DNA of 64,000 nt, taken from the NCBI GenBank assembly GCA_006503535.1, contig QYRS01000015.1, positions 62,001 to 126,000 of the forward strand, in the 5' to 3' direction. The stretch's first letter is position 1, and every line of letters begins with the position of its first letter. Below are positions 1 through 13,788 of this stretch, one piece after another. The notes below the pieces were generated by a model, which had not been told where the DNA came from, searched no databases, and worked only from the letters and a program-made list of their open reading frames with translations. A program made the position numbers and the translations under genes. This DNA comes from Arthrinium phaeospermum. Lineage: Eukaryota > Ascomycota > Sordariomycetes > Amphisphaeriales > Apiosporaceae.

Positions 1-416
1 CGAGCTTTGGAGGGTTTCAGTTTCCTCGGAAGGGAGCTTGTACGTTTTCGCACCGTGTGCTATTTGTTTTGTCAAGCGAGCATACTAACACATGCCTCCA
101 GAGGATTTCCTACGCCAAGTCCAAGTCAGACACAGTGGCAAAGCTCGACGGAACATACAAAATGCCCGGCTCTGCCGCTGCCAATGTCGAGATGTCCGAA
201 GTTCAACAGAGTATCTTCAATGCTCCCGCTCCAGGATCCGCCGCTGCCACAGCGCCCGCACCGCCTCGTGGCTTGCCCACGAAACCTCCTACTTCTGAGC
301 CCTCGAAAGACACATCTGAGGCTGATGCTCGGGGACAAAAGCGCACACGCGATGAGGAAGAAGAAGAGGACAGCGACTCCGATGTTGCCATGGAGGAGGA
401 TAGCGACGACGAGTGA
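1..416 (+). CDS. U1A/U2B''-type snRNP RRM protein, 3' part only
   Basis: Cut by the left edge. Visible exons are 1-39 and 102-416, split by a 62-bp intron (donor GTACGT at 40, TACTAAC branch site at 83-89, acceptor CAG at 99-101). Joining them in phase gives the end of an RRM, RALEGFSFLGREL then RISYAKSKSD, followed by AKLDGTY. This matches the last RRM strand of the U1A/U2B'' family, which binds U1 or U2 snRNA stem-loops in the spliceosome. The rest is a Pro/Ala-rich linker and a very acidic tail (KRTRDEEEEED, ending EEDSDDE). There is no second C-terminal RRM, unlike metazoan U1A/U2B''. U1 versus U2 assignment cannot be made from this fragment. The stop at 414-416 faces the ATG10 stop, 134 bp apart (convergent). 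Confidence 0.85.
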   Translation, partial: SFGGFQFPRKGACTFSHRVLFVLSSEHTNTCLQRISYAKSKSDTVAKLDGTYKMPGSAAANVEMSEVQQSIFNAPAPGSAAATAPAPPRGLPTKPPTSEPSKDTSEADARGQKRTRDEEEEEDSDSDVAMEEDSDDE

Positions 417-550
417 ACTGGCTCGAACACATGATACCCACCAGAAGAAGAAAAAATACGATGGCAATCACGATGAACCTCGATAATACAGCAGAAAAGA
501 GCCCTGGTCGCTCCCGAGGATATGCATACTACGGATCTTGGGTAGGTGGT

Positions 551-1457
551 TCAGGCCTTGTTGCTTAAAGCCATTTCTTTTGGAACCCATAGGCCGACAC
601 ATCCGCCAACCAGACCCAGCCAGACCATAAGGTAGTCTTCCTTTGGGCAGTCGAAGCCTGCCATGGCGTCGCTGAGGAAGCATGGGTGGACGAAAAACGA
701 AGGCACTCCTGTTAAAGGGTGGTGCTGTGGGGCCAACATTAGCCACAAGGTAGATCAATAGACTCCCGGGACGAGGACGAGCCTAATGTTGACTCGGTTT
801 GCAGCTATAGTTGAATACGAGAACGACTTACATCTGCTGAGATACCGCCTATGGTTCCCGTTCGTCGGAGAGAGTCTTTGTACTGATCAGGTACTAAGCG
901 CCGGAAAACCGTGTCAATATCAAAGGAGGCCTCCTCCCCCGGCAGATCATGCAGGCTGAACCAGAGGCAGGGTGCACGATAAGTTGGATGAAAGTGAATC
1001 TCGTATCGGACATGTCCAAAGTTGGCTTTGGAAGGGTGCTTCACAAGGAGTTCCTGCAGTAGTTGAGCTTTGTTGTTCATGTGCTGGGTATTCTTTGCAT
1101 TTTGTTTGGTTTTACCTGGTCGTCCTCCTCACTGTCCATCGCCATGTCATCTGCCATGGCCCCGTTGTCCATTGCTTCAGTCATGGTGAAACTGTTCAAG
1201 GTCGCCTCGAGATCGCCTAGATTTGTGGTGTCTTCTAGAGGCCGGGAGATCTGGACAAAGGTTGCATAGTCCGAATCCATCCCGAACGACATGTCCAAAG
1301 CACTGTGCACACCCAACCTCCATTGCCGCCGCAGAGAGCCAAGTCGGGCCTGACAGTACTTTCTGTCGAGAAAGTGGCATGCTTCGGCAAATTCGTCCTT
1401 GTCCAGAAAGGGGTAATTCCGATACATTGATCGGTGCTCAGTCCCATGACTCATCAT
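551..1457 (-). CDS. ATG10: ATG10, E2-like enzyme for ATG12-ATG5 conjugation
   Basis: Exons are 1457-1116, 1053-832 and 724-551, with introns of 62 and 107 bp, both phase 0; product 245 aa. ATG10 takes activated ATG12 from ATG7 and transfers it to ATG5 during autophagosome formation in the cytosol. Family landmarks in order: YPFLDKDEFAEACHFLD near the N terminus, RYEIHFHPTYRAPCLWF in exon 2, FDIDTVFRRLVP, GISAD, and FFVHPC with the presumed catalytic Cys at about residue 203, then LVGGCVGLWVP at the end. An acidic spacer (residues about 95-114) sits at the exon 1/2 border. The start is uncertain: ATGs lie at 1457, 1454 and 1427 in frame, and the conserved sequence begins just after the last. 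Confidence 0.9.
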
Positions 1458-2649
1458 GAGACGGGCGTGCAGTGTGATGGCCTTTGAAGGTAGTAATGGG
1501 CACGCACCTACATCCAGTTGTTAGCATCATTCGAAATCTCATAGTGTAGCAAATGTCCGCCAAGAGGTCTGTCTATGTATCTTTCAAGAAATGAAACCTA
1601 TGTACCCAATCCTCTTGGGATGTGAGTGACCTCGATAGGTATTGTTTCCTCCCACGCCACGGCGGGTGACTTAAAACTCAGATAGCAGCTACCTCCGTTT
1701 TTTTCAACCTTACTTACTTACTCAGGTAACTAACTGGCGCAACAGGGGCAGTGATGATTGATCTTTACTTACATCCAGTAGAGAAATTCCGAAGGAGAGT
1801 TTAGTCAGGTTATGCGAGAATACTCGATATTGAATATGCGCAAAATTGACGCTATCTCCTAACAGTGCTGTGGTCTGGTGGATTGGGGTGGTGGCGTTGG
1901 CTTATTTGCCCTTCAGGTAGGTACCTAACCTAACATGTTTGACATCACTACCTCGAGTCCTTTTTACAGTCAACTCAATCAACTGATGAAAGCCACAACT
2001 AAATTATCACAGACTGTTGTGTCCGTTGCACATTCGAACAGTTAGCCATATAGCAGAAGATGGTGCAAGACTGCTAGATAAGTGAAGAACATGGACGTGC
2101 AGGCCATATCAGAGGTTCCTCAAGGTGTAGTCATCCAATTGAATTGATGCCCACGCAGGCTTCAGTGCTAGCTTCGTGTCAGGCGGCATAAGGGATGCCG
2201 ACATGGAGGCTAGCAAGGGCCCGCCAAGAACGGAACCATCCAAGCTGGCCACTGGCCTCTACCAGCAGGTTGGTTTTATGGTTCGGGGCAAATACCTGTT
2301 GCCGATCCTAACAGCATTGTCTCGCGCCTTGCTGGGCATTAGCCATCAAGGGGACCTCTGGTATTAGTATCACCTTTCCAGCATCTGCGTCGCCATCTGT
2401 GCTGTTATAAACTTGGCTTTCCGAATTCCACATACCTTTGGACACTCTGCTGTGGTCCTACATTGCCAGGTTGGCACGTAACTGCATCCTGTACTAAGCC
2501 TATCCATCCGCATTGTCGTGTTCCGGCGCCCGCGTGCCCCTGTTGTTTGACGTATAGTCCTAATTGACAACTGTCCTGTAACCTAGAGCATCGCCGACTT
2601 CCCAGTAACTAAGCTCAACTAGAGGAGGCGAACCGGTCATGCTGCGCCG
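1458..2649. other. Intergenic region between ATG10 and the mannosidase gene
   Basis: Shared upstream region of two divergent genes, about 1.2 kb. It holds TTAC repeats near 1707-1727 and an AGGTAGGTACCT element near 1915. No coding frame in it shows family similarity I recognise. A four-codon upstream ORF ends at the mannosidase start codon (separate entry). Confidence 0.6.

Positions 2650-2653
<4 letters not shown>
2639..2653 (+). promoter_or_regulatory. Minimal uORF overlapping the mannosidase start codon
   Basis: ATG CTG CGC CGA TGA at 2639-2653 encodes only four residues. Its TGA overlaps the presumed start ATG at 2650-2652 (ATGA). If this ATG is in the mRNA leader, translation of the main frame would depend on leaky scanning or termination-reinitiation. 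Confidence 0.45.
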
Positions 2654-4883
<2,230 letters not shown>

Positions 4884-6501
4884 GAGGGGAGACCATGATG
4901 TTCATGGTAGGCGTTTTTCTGAAAGTTTGAACGGGCCAATTGGCTGTTGCAAAAGCGCCTTCTACATGCCCGATATAGCATAGGAGTTCATTTCGCGGGC
5001 ATGATGACCCTGGAATAGAATAGAATCAAAGGTCCTACGCCCTCTGGTTTTTCGTGTGCCTTGCTGGTGGTGGTGGAGGTAGTGATCCTACTAACTATAT
5101 CTTCCGAGACTGTAGTTGGGGTCTAGGACTAGCCCTCGGGAAACCTGAGCGGCATGCAATAGGTAGGCGAACAACGCATCATGTTGGTCCATGACACTCC
5201 GTATCAAGGCATTATCCAGATCATGCCACGCGTAAAGCGCGAGGGACATTGGCTGCGGCTGATATTATTAGGTGGTTTTTTCAGCTTTGCCTGCATAACA
5301 AGCTGCTGATCGCGCGCCAAGTCGGTGAATTATGCCCATCCCAATACGAATATTTCCTGGGCTAGATGTAGCGACGTTTCAGGGGAAGATGCTGCGTCGT
5401 CTAGGATCGAGCCCACTTCTCCGTGAGACATGGCCCCTTCTTGAACCTTTGGCTCTCGAACCCCCAGATCAGATCCACAGCGATGCCAAGGAAAACACTA
5501 ACCCGCAGATGCAGAGGGCAGCATGCCGGCTTGGTTCAGAGCGAGGGAGCACTCCTGTTTACAGTAAGCTCCCACACATAGCCGTCTGCGGGCACTAGCC
5601 TTAGTGTGAGGATGGGAGTTGGTAAGCGTGTGGTGAAGAAGGGGGAGCCGAGTCGTTTTGGAGGATGACGATCGCAGTGACCAGCTTTCCCTTTGCACAA
5701 GGGTTCGGTCGTGTCGTTCCGATGGGTGTTCGTCCATTATTACCTATGCTTGACCTATATTATATCTAAGTATATACATCGGTTCGGGTTCGTACTTGTA
5801 TAGGTAAATGAGCATGAACGAAGTAGGAGGTTCAGCTCGGCCAGTTCATACGTGCTTGCTCGCAGTATGTGTGGAAATCACCGAGCACATGCCCTCGCTC
5901 GACCAATGCTTCCTCGGGGTGGTGGCCGAGAAGAAGATACCAGACATCACCATCCGGTCTTCTTCGAAAAAGTACTAGCCCTCCTCACTCAGCTCAGGTT
6001 AACCACGAGTCCACGACATCAGGCAATAAATAGCCCAAATTCGGGCGAAGGAAACCGAGCCGCATGCGATGGTTTTCCCTTGGCAGTACGGACCAAAATG
6101 CTTCCCGCTATCCAAGATGGAGCCTTACCGTGGAAGGTAAAACACTCGGGGCTAGCATTCCAGATGCGACGATGGCTTCGGACGTTGAACTTAAAGATCT
6201 CAGATGGTGCCCACTAAGTAAGGATTTCTGCAGGGGTAGGGTCAGACCTTCACCACCACCTTTAAGTCGACTCCCAGCCAGCGCCAGCCATCCCCATGCG
6301 GGTAGGAAGGATCGCCAGGGCCACCTAAGCTAGCTTGATCTGCAAATACAGTACTACATACATGTACCTCCTATGGGCCTTAACTAACGACATCCCGTCC
6401 ATGATCAATTAACCTGGATCCATGCCATCGTGTCGATTTGCCATATGCCCTGTATGTTCAGTAGATGCAGAGGCTTCAAGTGTCGACTAGATCCAAAGAT
6501 T

Positions 6502-6531
6502 ACACACACACACACACTCACACACACACAC
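6502..6531. repeat. (AC)n microsatellite, one interruption
   Basis: Alternating AC dinucleotides broken once by CTC near the middle; intergenic. Confidence 0.9.
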
Positions 6532-7206
6532 CTTTCCTATGAGGTGTTGACGCTCTACGTTCCATGAGTCACAGCGGCATCACGATTACCAGCTCATTAA
6601 CGGTGAGGCTGCCTACCCAATCGATGTGGCCAGCACACGGCAACAGCAATCCCGGCAGGCTAGGTACATGTAGGTAAATGTCAAGAGCCAGGTTAAGTAC
6701 TTAGCTATGTACCTACATACCGTACAACGAAAAGGTGATAGTGGGTGTTCCTGCAGTAGCTTTGCCGACCCAATGAGAGCAACTAGAGACCGGCTCGATA
6801 AATAAAGGCGCTCGTTCTAGAATCACCATCGAAGACGATGGCCCCGGTAGGGAATATGTGCCTCCTGCTATCGCAGAATACCACTGGGTATCAGTCGATA
6901 TTAATTGGGAGCTGCAGCCTGCATAGAGCAATAATTTGGGCTGGCCATTCTGGCCGAGTTTCCCGTATGATGACACCGTCTCCCGACCCCAAAATAATTC
7001 TCGTGTCGTTGATTGCCGCTTCCTTTTTCTCCCCCCGGGCCAGGGTTTGAAGAGGAAAAAAACCGAACGAGGACAAAAAAAGCAACTTACCCCAAGAAAA
7101 TGGTGCGGCAAGTCCACTCCACCCACAAAGACCGGTCTGGTTTGGCCGCTGCATAGTAGTACGGCGTCTTCCTTCTGGTCTTCCCACGTCTCTAAAAGTG
7201 TGCACA

Positions 7207-7208
<2 letters not shown>

Positions 7209-7238
<30 letters not shown>
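7209..7238. repeat. Poly-T run of 30
   Basis: Thirty consecutive T in a gene-free region. It could be a poly(dT) nucleosome-excluding tract or, read on the other strand, a retroposed poly(A) tail. No retroposon body was recognised beside it. Confidence 0.85.
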
Positions 7239-7239
<1 letters not shown>

Positions 7240-8984
7240 GATCGACCTATGATATCGGCGGCTTGGGTTCTGTTGTTTCGTCTATATCGGGGCCGTGACT
7301 GGTTATCTGGTCCCTTGTCTCGCCGTCAGCTGCCTCTTCGTATTCGAGAGCCCTTACGTGTGCCCCAGCCTTGGCCCTGCCAACACCTGCAGAACCAACA
7401 ACCATCTTTGACGAGCGCCAGTTGGTAGGAGGAGAGCACGCTGAGTGTGGGACAAAACAGAACCTGGATCGTGTAACGGGCCAATCCAGGTTATTCATGT
7501 ACGTACCGCCTTGCCTGCTTTGCGGTGGCTCGCCTCCCGCCGGGTAAAGAGGCCCATCATCGATATCCAATCTACTGCAATGAACCCTTGGCATATTCTT
7601 TCTCTGCCTTTTAGTTTCGCTGGCTACTGGACGGATTGCATATACGGCCTGTCTACGTACTGCTCACATGTGACCCCTGTTTGTCATCCCCAGGCAACAA
7701 GGGCAGTCCATGTCTGAAAGGATGCACGCTGTGACACTAGACAATACGGATACCTACCACTGCATACATCGACCAGAACATCGACTGCAAAGTCCTGGCC
7801 TCAAGCCTACCCAGACAATAACGTGCCCGGACGCATCGCCAGTCCATATCCAGGAGGATTCTCTAGCTTGTATCTTAGCCGAACGTGGGTCTCGCTGCCT
7901 AGCAGGGAATCCTCGAGAGAAACGTGTATCAAACTGAGGCTCTATGGACCATCACCGTCGCTAGGTGTGAATTCAGGTACAGTAAGGAGTAGCTTCTAAC
8001 CGTAACCAGATTTGAACCTTGGAGGTAGCATCTTGTCTTATAGAAGACCACTCCTACTACTAGTTCGAAAGAAATCACTGTTTGCTCGGCTCTATGCATT
8101 TTGTTTTCCTTCTTTTCAACCAGTTTCTTTGCTTGCTTTTCTCCCCGTCATTTGCTTGGTTGGATCACTTGGTCCTGTCCCTTCGCTGGAAAACACCTCG
8201 TGGTCGAAGAACCCCGGCTATATTCAAGCAGGGTCAATACATTGCTACCTACACCGTTACACCTCCCATTCGTCACTTTTACCTATTCTGCCGGCGTCTC
8301 GCCTTACTCCGGCGAGATACCTATGTAACCCTACCAAACGGATTCGATCTCGACCACCAGACCGACATCTCATGATTATTGCTCCACCCCTGCAACCTTG
8401 ATCTATTCTCTCTTTTTCTTACACGACCCAACCCAACAACAGGCTGTGTCGGGACATACCTGAGCGTCTTCGAGATCCTGCAGTTGCGGGCCCTTGATAC
8501 CGGACAAGTCTTTTATTTCGTCTTAAGCGAGCTCTTACTTATACCCCCGCTGTTCCGCGTCTGGGTGCAGAGGCGGGTTCAGATCTGCACCTCATTTCGG
8601 TGCCGCTCCAGGTCGAACTACAAGCGCGCCTCCACACATTTCATATTCGTATCTTCCCAGGAAGAGCTGCGTGCCAGCTCGCCGGGCTTGCATAAGACCC
8701 CTGTTTGCCCAGGCCACTGGTTGTTGTTCTTTCCCATTGTTGTCTTGACTTGGACAGCCACACACATCAACTTAAGAGCTGCCCTGGCCGGAGATCGGGA
8801 GTAAATACGGGCTGCACGCACTCGTGACACCGGGGTCACCGCCAGCGACGTACTGCTTCAGTACCACATGATCTAGACGGCGCTGATACTCCTTTGCTTG
8901 AGCGCACCCGGAATTCTTTAAAAGTTACCGTCGCTACACCATTTTTTCTTGAGGGACAAGCGTGCCAGTCCACCATCAGTCGCC

Positions 8985-10140
8985 ATGGGTAATATCAACT
9001 TTTTTGTTAACTGGGAGTTATGGGAGCAAATGACCTTTGTATGTATACAAATCGAACCCCCTTTTGGGCATCTTACTCATGTGATCGCAGGTTTTGGCGG
9101 GTAGTATAGTGCTGGTGTTTTTGGCTGGCCTGCTGAAACTGTGGTGGATTAATAGATCAGTGAGGAAACACGAAATCCTCGATGAAGAGAAGCGATCGAG
9201 GTTATCGGAGATGCGAAAAAGCGGCCTGTCTGTGGGGAAGAAAGCAGACATACCGTTCGGTGTCCGAGCGATACAGAGCGGCATCCAGGTTGATGGCATT
9301 TGGATTTCAAGGCCTGGCACTCCCAACTCGGGGACCATGGCAACATCGATGACCTTGGGAGGAGACTCCGACGACGAGCCGAAGGGAAAGGAGAAGGCCA
9401 TGTCGTCGAAGATTGCTACACCGTCGCCGGGGCAATCCCAACGGCCCAGCCCAACGGCGAGCACGTTTGAACAGGCCCATTCACCCACGCTAGGTCCCCA
9501 GTCCACCTATAGGCCTAAGCACGGCGCCAGCAAACCACCAAACTGGCCCGGTAACCACTTGAGCGCCGATTTGCAGAGGAACCTCGATGCCCTCAGGAAC
9601 CTCGAAGGCGCGAGCACCCCCTCTCGTCCCGCACCCCAATCCTACACTCCTACGACCTCCTTCTCGCCGGCCAGGACTTCGGCAGGGCAGGGCGAGGGCC
9701 GGACGTCCAGCTCGTCTGACGAGGGCCTGACTCTGGCCAACACAAGGCATAACAGCCGGATGGCGAGCCCCTTGACACAAACACCCCAGGCGTCCTCTCA
9801 CGCGAGGGGCGGGGAGTCACGAAGCAGCTATTTCACGGCGCGCCAAGCATCGCCTGACGACGCACAACAGCGAAGACCTGCTGCTGCCGCTGCCGCTGCA
9901 GCGTCCGAGACCGAGCACCCGAGCGCTCCGACCAGATCCTATTCCGGTGACGTCCACGCAAATCGGGCGACAAGGCGGGTCAATGCCGGCTTCGAGGTGT
10001 TGCCCGCCGGGACGTTCGGGGTGCCGCCGCCAGCCAATGACGACCAGACCGACTTGGAGAGTGGCAACAACCGGTTCCCACCTCCAGTGACAAACAAGCT
10101 GCACAGGAAGTCGCGGAGCAGGTCATCAAGCCGCGCATAG
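8985..10140 (+). CDS. Conserved fungal single-pass membrane protein, function unknown
   Basis: Exons 8985-9038 and 9091-10140 with a 52-bp intron (donor GTATGT, acceptor GCAG); 367 aa. The tiny first exon gives MGNINFFVNWELWEQMTF and continues in phase into VLAGSIVLVFLAGLLKLWW, so one hydrophobic span lies at about residues 18-37. Next comes a basic, charged stretch (RSVRKHEILDEEKRSRL). The remaining roughly 290 residues are low-complexity and rich in Ser, Pro, Thr and Ala (one Ala run near 266-274), ending in a basic Ser/Arg tail. The topology suggests a short N-terminal luminal or outer end and a long disordered cytosolic tail. I recognise the N terminus as conserved among Sordariomycetes but know no function. 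Confidence 0.8.
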
Positions 10141-12016
10141 AACAGAGTAACGGGGTATATCATCATCAAAAGCGTTGTTGTCTTCAAAAGGGAACAGGGA
10201 GTTAATATAGGGGTCATGGGATTTGGGGCATATAATACATTTGCATAAATCGGTGTAATGTCTGCATCATCACACACATAGAGATTACAGCTTCTGGCCA
10301 GAGCTTTGATCAATGGCCAATACATATTACCTTCGCTTTCTTCGTGTCTTCAGTCGGTTCGATCCGTGTTGAGTAATATATGTATCTTCAGGTAATGCGC
10401 ATCAAGGGCCATGTACACTTACATCATCTGGGCACACTTTAATAACTTAGGTAGGTAATCACAAAGACGCCGTCTGCGAATTCCACTTACACAGATAGCA
10501 TAAGTAAAGTATCAGCAATACTCCGTACACAAAATGCTCAAAGCCTACATGTCCAATCCACACCCAGAACTCTCCTCCCATAAGCACTAGAACTGTGTGC
10601 TGTGAGCAATCAACTCCACTTTCGTCTGTATACATGAACGATGAGCTGGTGGCGCGGTTGACAACGGCGACGTGGCAGTGCCTGCATCGTCGTGTAAATC
10701 GCACTACATCTGGCCCGTGGGACAAAACCCGCTTGTCGCCTGCCTCGCCATACCATTTGGTCGAGTCGAGACGGATATACGCCTTGGACACCGGGGGGGT
10801 CTCTGCCCATCTCCATTTGTTGCATTGTTTTGCAGTTTGCCGCTTCATCTTTTCATGACAACATACGGAGTGGGTGAGAGTGCGCTGTAGGGGTCCACCG
10901 AATAGAAGTCTCGGGTAATGACGAGCTTCATCATACCCGACACCCGTTCAGCTCAGACCAGATCTGACGAAACCGATGCAGGTGGTCCGCACTTCCAGAA
11001 ACGGTGTAGGTGTAAGCAGGTATCGTCGACCCAAAGGATGGCGCCAATACTGGCAGAGTCGGGGGCTGTGTTGGGGATCGTCACGGGCGATGCTGTTTCT
11101 TGGCATAGATCATCCCCGCAAAATCCAATTTAGCTTGGTGCTCGGTGCTGGAGAGAGGATGATGCAGTCCCTCTCGAACCCAGTCAACCCAGTCGTTCGG
11201 GAAGCCGGAACGCTCAGCTGGGTGGGATAGGTAGTGAATCAATCACATCGTCGCTCAATGGTGTTTTACGCCCTTATCTCGCTTCCTATGTAAGCTCCTC
11301 CCAGTCAGCGTCCCGAGTGATATGACAATCATCAGATGAACTTGCGACAAGGACAGGAAGCCGGGTCGCGTAATGGGACATGAGTTGAGTTACACCTGAT
11401 GCCGAGCTCAATGGCCGAGCTAGCAGTTACCCGTGCCTGTGCCTTTTGGAACTTACCTATTTCGTGCCAAGTACCTCCTAACCTCTCTTACGGCCAGCCA
11501 GCATACCACTACCTACAAGCCTCACCTTCCTGGATGTGGTGCTACGGCACGTAGAGAGGGGGGGGGGGGGGGGGGGGGGGAGATCATCGCTTCCTTGGTT
11601 GGAACTTAAGAAAGCCGGCTTGCGCTCTTATAAACCTTGCTCGTCCTCTACTGTAGTCGCGGGCCATTCGCGAAAACCCATCGACTTCGCCAAATACAGC
11701 CTTAGGTATTCCCTTGGCCTACGGATTCAACCATCCAGTCGTCCCGTTACAGCCGGGTTCGTGTGTTTGAATTAAAAGAAATTCCTACAGTACCTGGTCC
11801 ATTTGCTTTACTTGATTACCCTCCCTACCTACTTACTTACTCACTCCCCGCCCTATTCAGGTCCATTACATAGAGAGAGAAGCAGCTGATAATAACCCAT
11901 TTTCTTTGTGACTTGAACTCAATCGCGACCTATCGAGCCACGCTTCAATCAATTCTCCAATACACCCACCACCACCACCACCTTCTGATCCGAACACAAC
12001 ACCCAAGCATCTGACA
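10141..12016. other. Intergenic region with poly-G tract
   Basis: 1.9 kb without a credible gene. It holds a 23-G run at 11558-11580, TAGGTAGGTA near 10449 and CTACCTACTTACTTAC near 11824. The last 150 bp before 12017 are pyrimidine/CCA-rich and look like a leader. Confidence 0.55.
11558..11580. repeat. Poly-G run of 23
   Basis: Twenty-three consecutive G on the + strand, preceded by GTAGAGA. Such tracts can form G-quadruplexes and are often miscounted in assemblies. Confidence 0.85.
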
Positions 12017-12990
12017 ATGCCCATCCGCAATCCCTTTGCAACTCTCGTCACGAGGCGACCAGGCAACGACGAGAATCTTCGCCCCGACCTGCTACCGCCG
12101 GCCAAGGATGCAGCCCATCCGGGCTTTGAGAGAGTAGATACTGTGGGATCCAAGGCCTCGTCGGCACTGAGTATCCGCAGTACCAAAGGCCGTGATAATG
12201 GCGACTATAAAATGAGTGGTACGACGCCCTCCCCCCAAACGCGACAGTGGCTACAACATCACATGCTCGTTCGATTTCCGCCTTTTGGTATACCAGTCGG
12301 AGCTAACTTGTATGAACCATAGTCGTCAATGACAGCGGTGTCTATCTACCGGTACTTATCTCACCCCCCTGCGCCCGATCAATGCCCATCTTTCTGACAT
12401 TCAAACATCTAGCCTTCCCCCAGTGAAGAGAAGGGTCTCTGGCCAAGGCGCCCGGCTGTCCAATCACGAACGTCTATGGATACTCGGAGCAGCATTGGCG
12501 ATATCGAACACTTCTCAATCTCCAGAGAGTCGTTTGACTCCTACCGGCGCTCCTTTGTAAGTCGCAGACAAGGGTCAACCCAGCTCGGGCGGGCATTAAC
12601 ATAACTACCGTGCAGGATATCTCAGCCAGGTCCCCTGTAATCGTCCACGACCCTCCCCGTCAGAGCCTCGATTCTGCGCGTTTCCCACGCGTGCCGAGGT
12701 CGTCTGTCAGGGACAGGTTTTTCGATCCCGAGCCGCCCACGGCCGAGGAAGGCTTCGAAGAGGTTGGCCTGAACGACGACCAGAAACAGCAGCCACAGCA
12801 GCAGGCCAGGAAGCGCGGCTTCTTTGCCAAATTCTCCGATGCATCCGAGCCCAATACCCATAGCCATACACAGGGCATGTCGCGCTTCATTCCAGGCCGC
12901 AAGAGAGCGCAAAGCGGGCAAGGCGCAGAACTCGGCAACATGGAACGTCCAAAGTCGTCGCACTCCCAAGATGGGGAGGAAATGCAATAA
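12017..12990 (+). CDS. Conserved hypothetical Ser/Pro-rich fungal protein
   Basis: Exons 12017-12218, 12323-12351, 12413-12556 and 12616-12990; introns of 104, 61 and 59 bp; 249 aa. The second exon is only 29 nt and encodes most of VVNDSGVYLP. Conserved blocks visible in order are HPGFERVDTVGSKASSAL, SVVNDSGVYLP, the phospho-site-like DTRSSIGDIEHFSISRES, SFDSYRRSFDISARSPV, TAEEGFEEVGL, and a basic C-terminal region ending FIPGRKRAQSGQGAELG. A QQPQQQ stretch lies near 180. No catalytic domain, signal peptide or membrane span is seen; many serines in RxxS/SP contexts suggest a phosphorylated disordered protein. I recognise it as a widely conserved Pezizomycotina family of unknown role. All junctions keep the family blocks in phase. 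Confidence 0.82.
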
Positions 12991-13788
12991 AACAGGCACT
13001 TCGCAGCAAGCCCCGGATCATGAAAACTTGGAAGTCGGCACTACTGAGGCGAATTGGGTTGCATATTTTGACGGCGTATTGGCGCAAGGTATAGATCGTC
13101 CGGCGTTGTCTAACGAGCAACCACTTGCTTCTTCTTTTTTTGGTTGGTGGCTTGACTTGACGAGCCGCTCGCTACCAGTGTTGCATTCATGCTTCCTTCC
13201 TACAGACCCGGCGCAGGTCTTTCTAGAACTATAATGATAATGAAACCACCGCAACGAAATGAAAACGAAAGATTCTCATTATGGACTTCTCATTGTCAGG
13301 GCCCAGGTTATGACACCATGTAGCGGCCGAGGTTGTCACCAACATTATGCTTGAGATATCCCCGAGTCAAATAAAACGTTCCAGCAAGATCTGGCAGACC
13401 CTGTTCGGCAGCGTAGGTACTAAAACGCCGACAGGAGAGTCATGGTCTAAAAGCATACAGAGTATGGAGTACTGCAGTGCAACATACAGAGGTAGGTAAC
13501 AGGAGACCATTACAGTTACCAGACCGTTACCTATCACCTACTACTTAAAATCTCTAGCCTTGACCAACCCCACCAAACTCCAGCTCTCAAGCGTACCCCT
13601 CCATGCCAAGTCTATTAAATGCCTTATCGGTTTCTTATCTTTGCGCTCGTCACCAATTTTTTTTTGTGAGCACCCAGAAGTCATTGAGCGGCTGGTCAAT
13701 TGGACTCCGAATTCAACACAGACAATACTCGATAAGGTCACTGTTGAAGCGCATCACCTTCTTACACGATAGCTTCTCCGTCAGAACG
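12991..13788. other. Intergenic region upstream of ACL4
   Basis: About 0.8 kb: the 3' flank of the preceding gene and the ACL4 leader. From 13603 an ATG-initiated frame runs without a stop into ACL4 (see findings). A GAGGTAGGTAAC element lies near 13490. Nothing else was recognised. Confidence 0.5.

Larger units (their letters stand above)
4884..8984. other. Long gene-free stretch
   Basis: 4.1 kb with no credible gene. Open frames here reach only about 160 codons and have no recognisable domain. It contains an (AC)n tract at 6502-6531, a 30-T run at 7209-7238, several TAGGTA elements, and from about 8090 a pyrimidine-rich segment that probably belongs to the leader or promoter of the gene at 8985. 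A non-coding RNA cannot be excluded. Confidence 0.55.

Noticed and set aside
1054..1115. Alternative ATG10 acceptor at 1084-1086, closer to the donor
   Set aside because: It would give a 32-bp intron, too short; the acceptor at 1054-1056 gives 62 bp with a CTCAAC branch site and keeps the frame.
7209..7238. Poly-T as evidence for a retroposon
   Set aside because: No element body, target-site duplication or reverse-transcriptase remnant was seen beside it.
7985..8030. GGTTCAAATCT on the minus strand, resembling a tRNA B box
   Set aside because: The flanking bases cannot form a T-arm stem and no A box or acceptor stem is placed correctly.
10350..10372. GGTTCGATCC, resembling a tRNA B box
   Set aside because: One base short of the consensus, with no cloverleaf around it.
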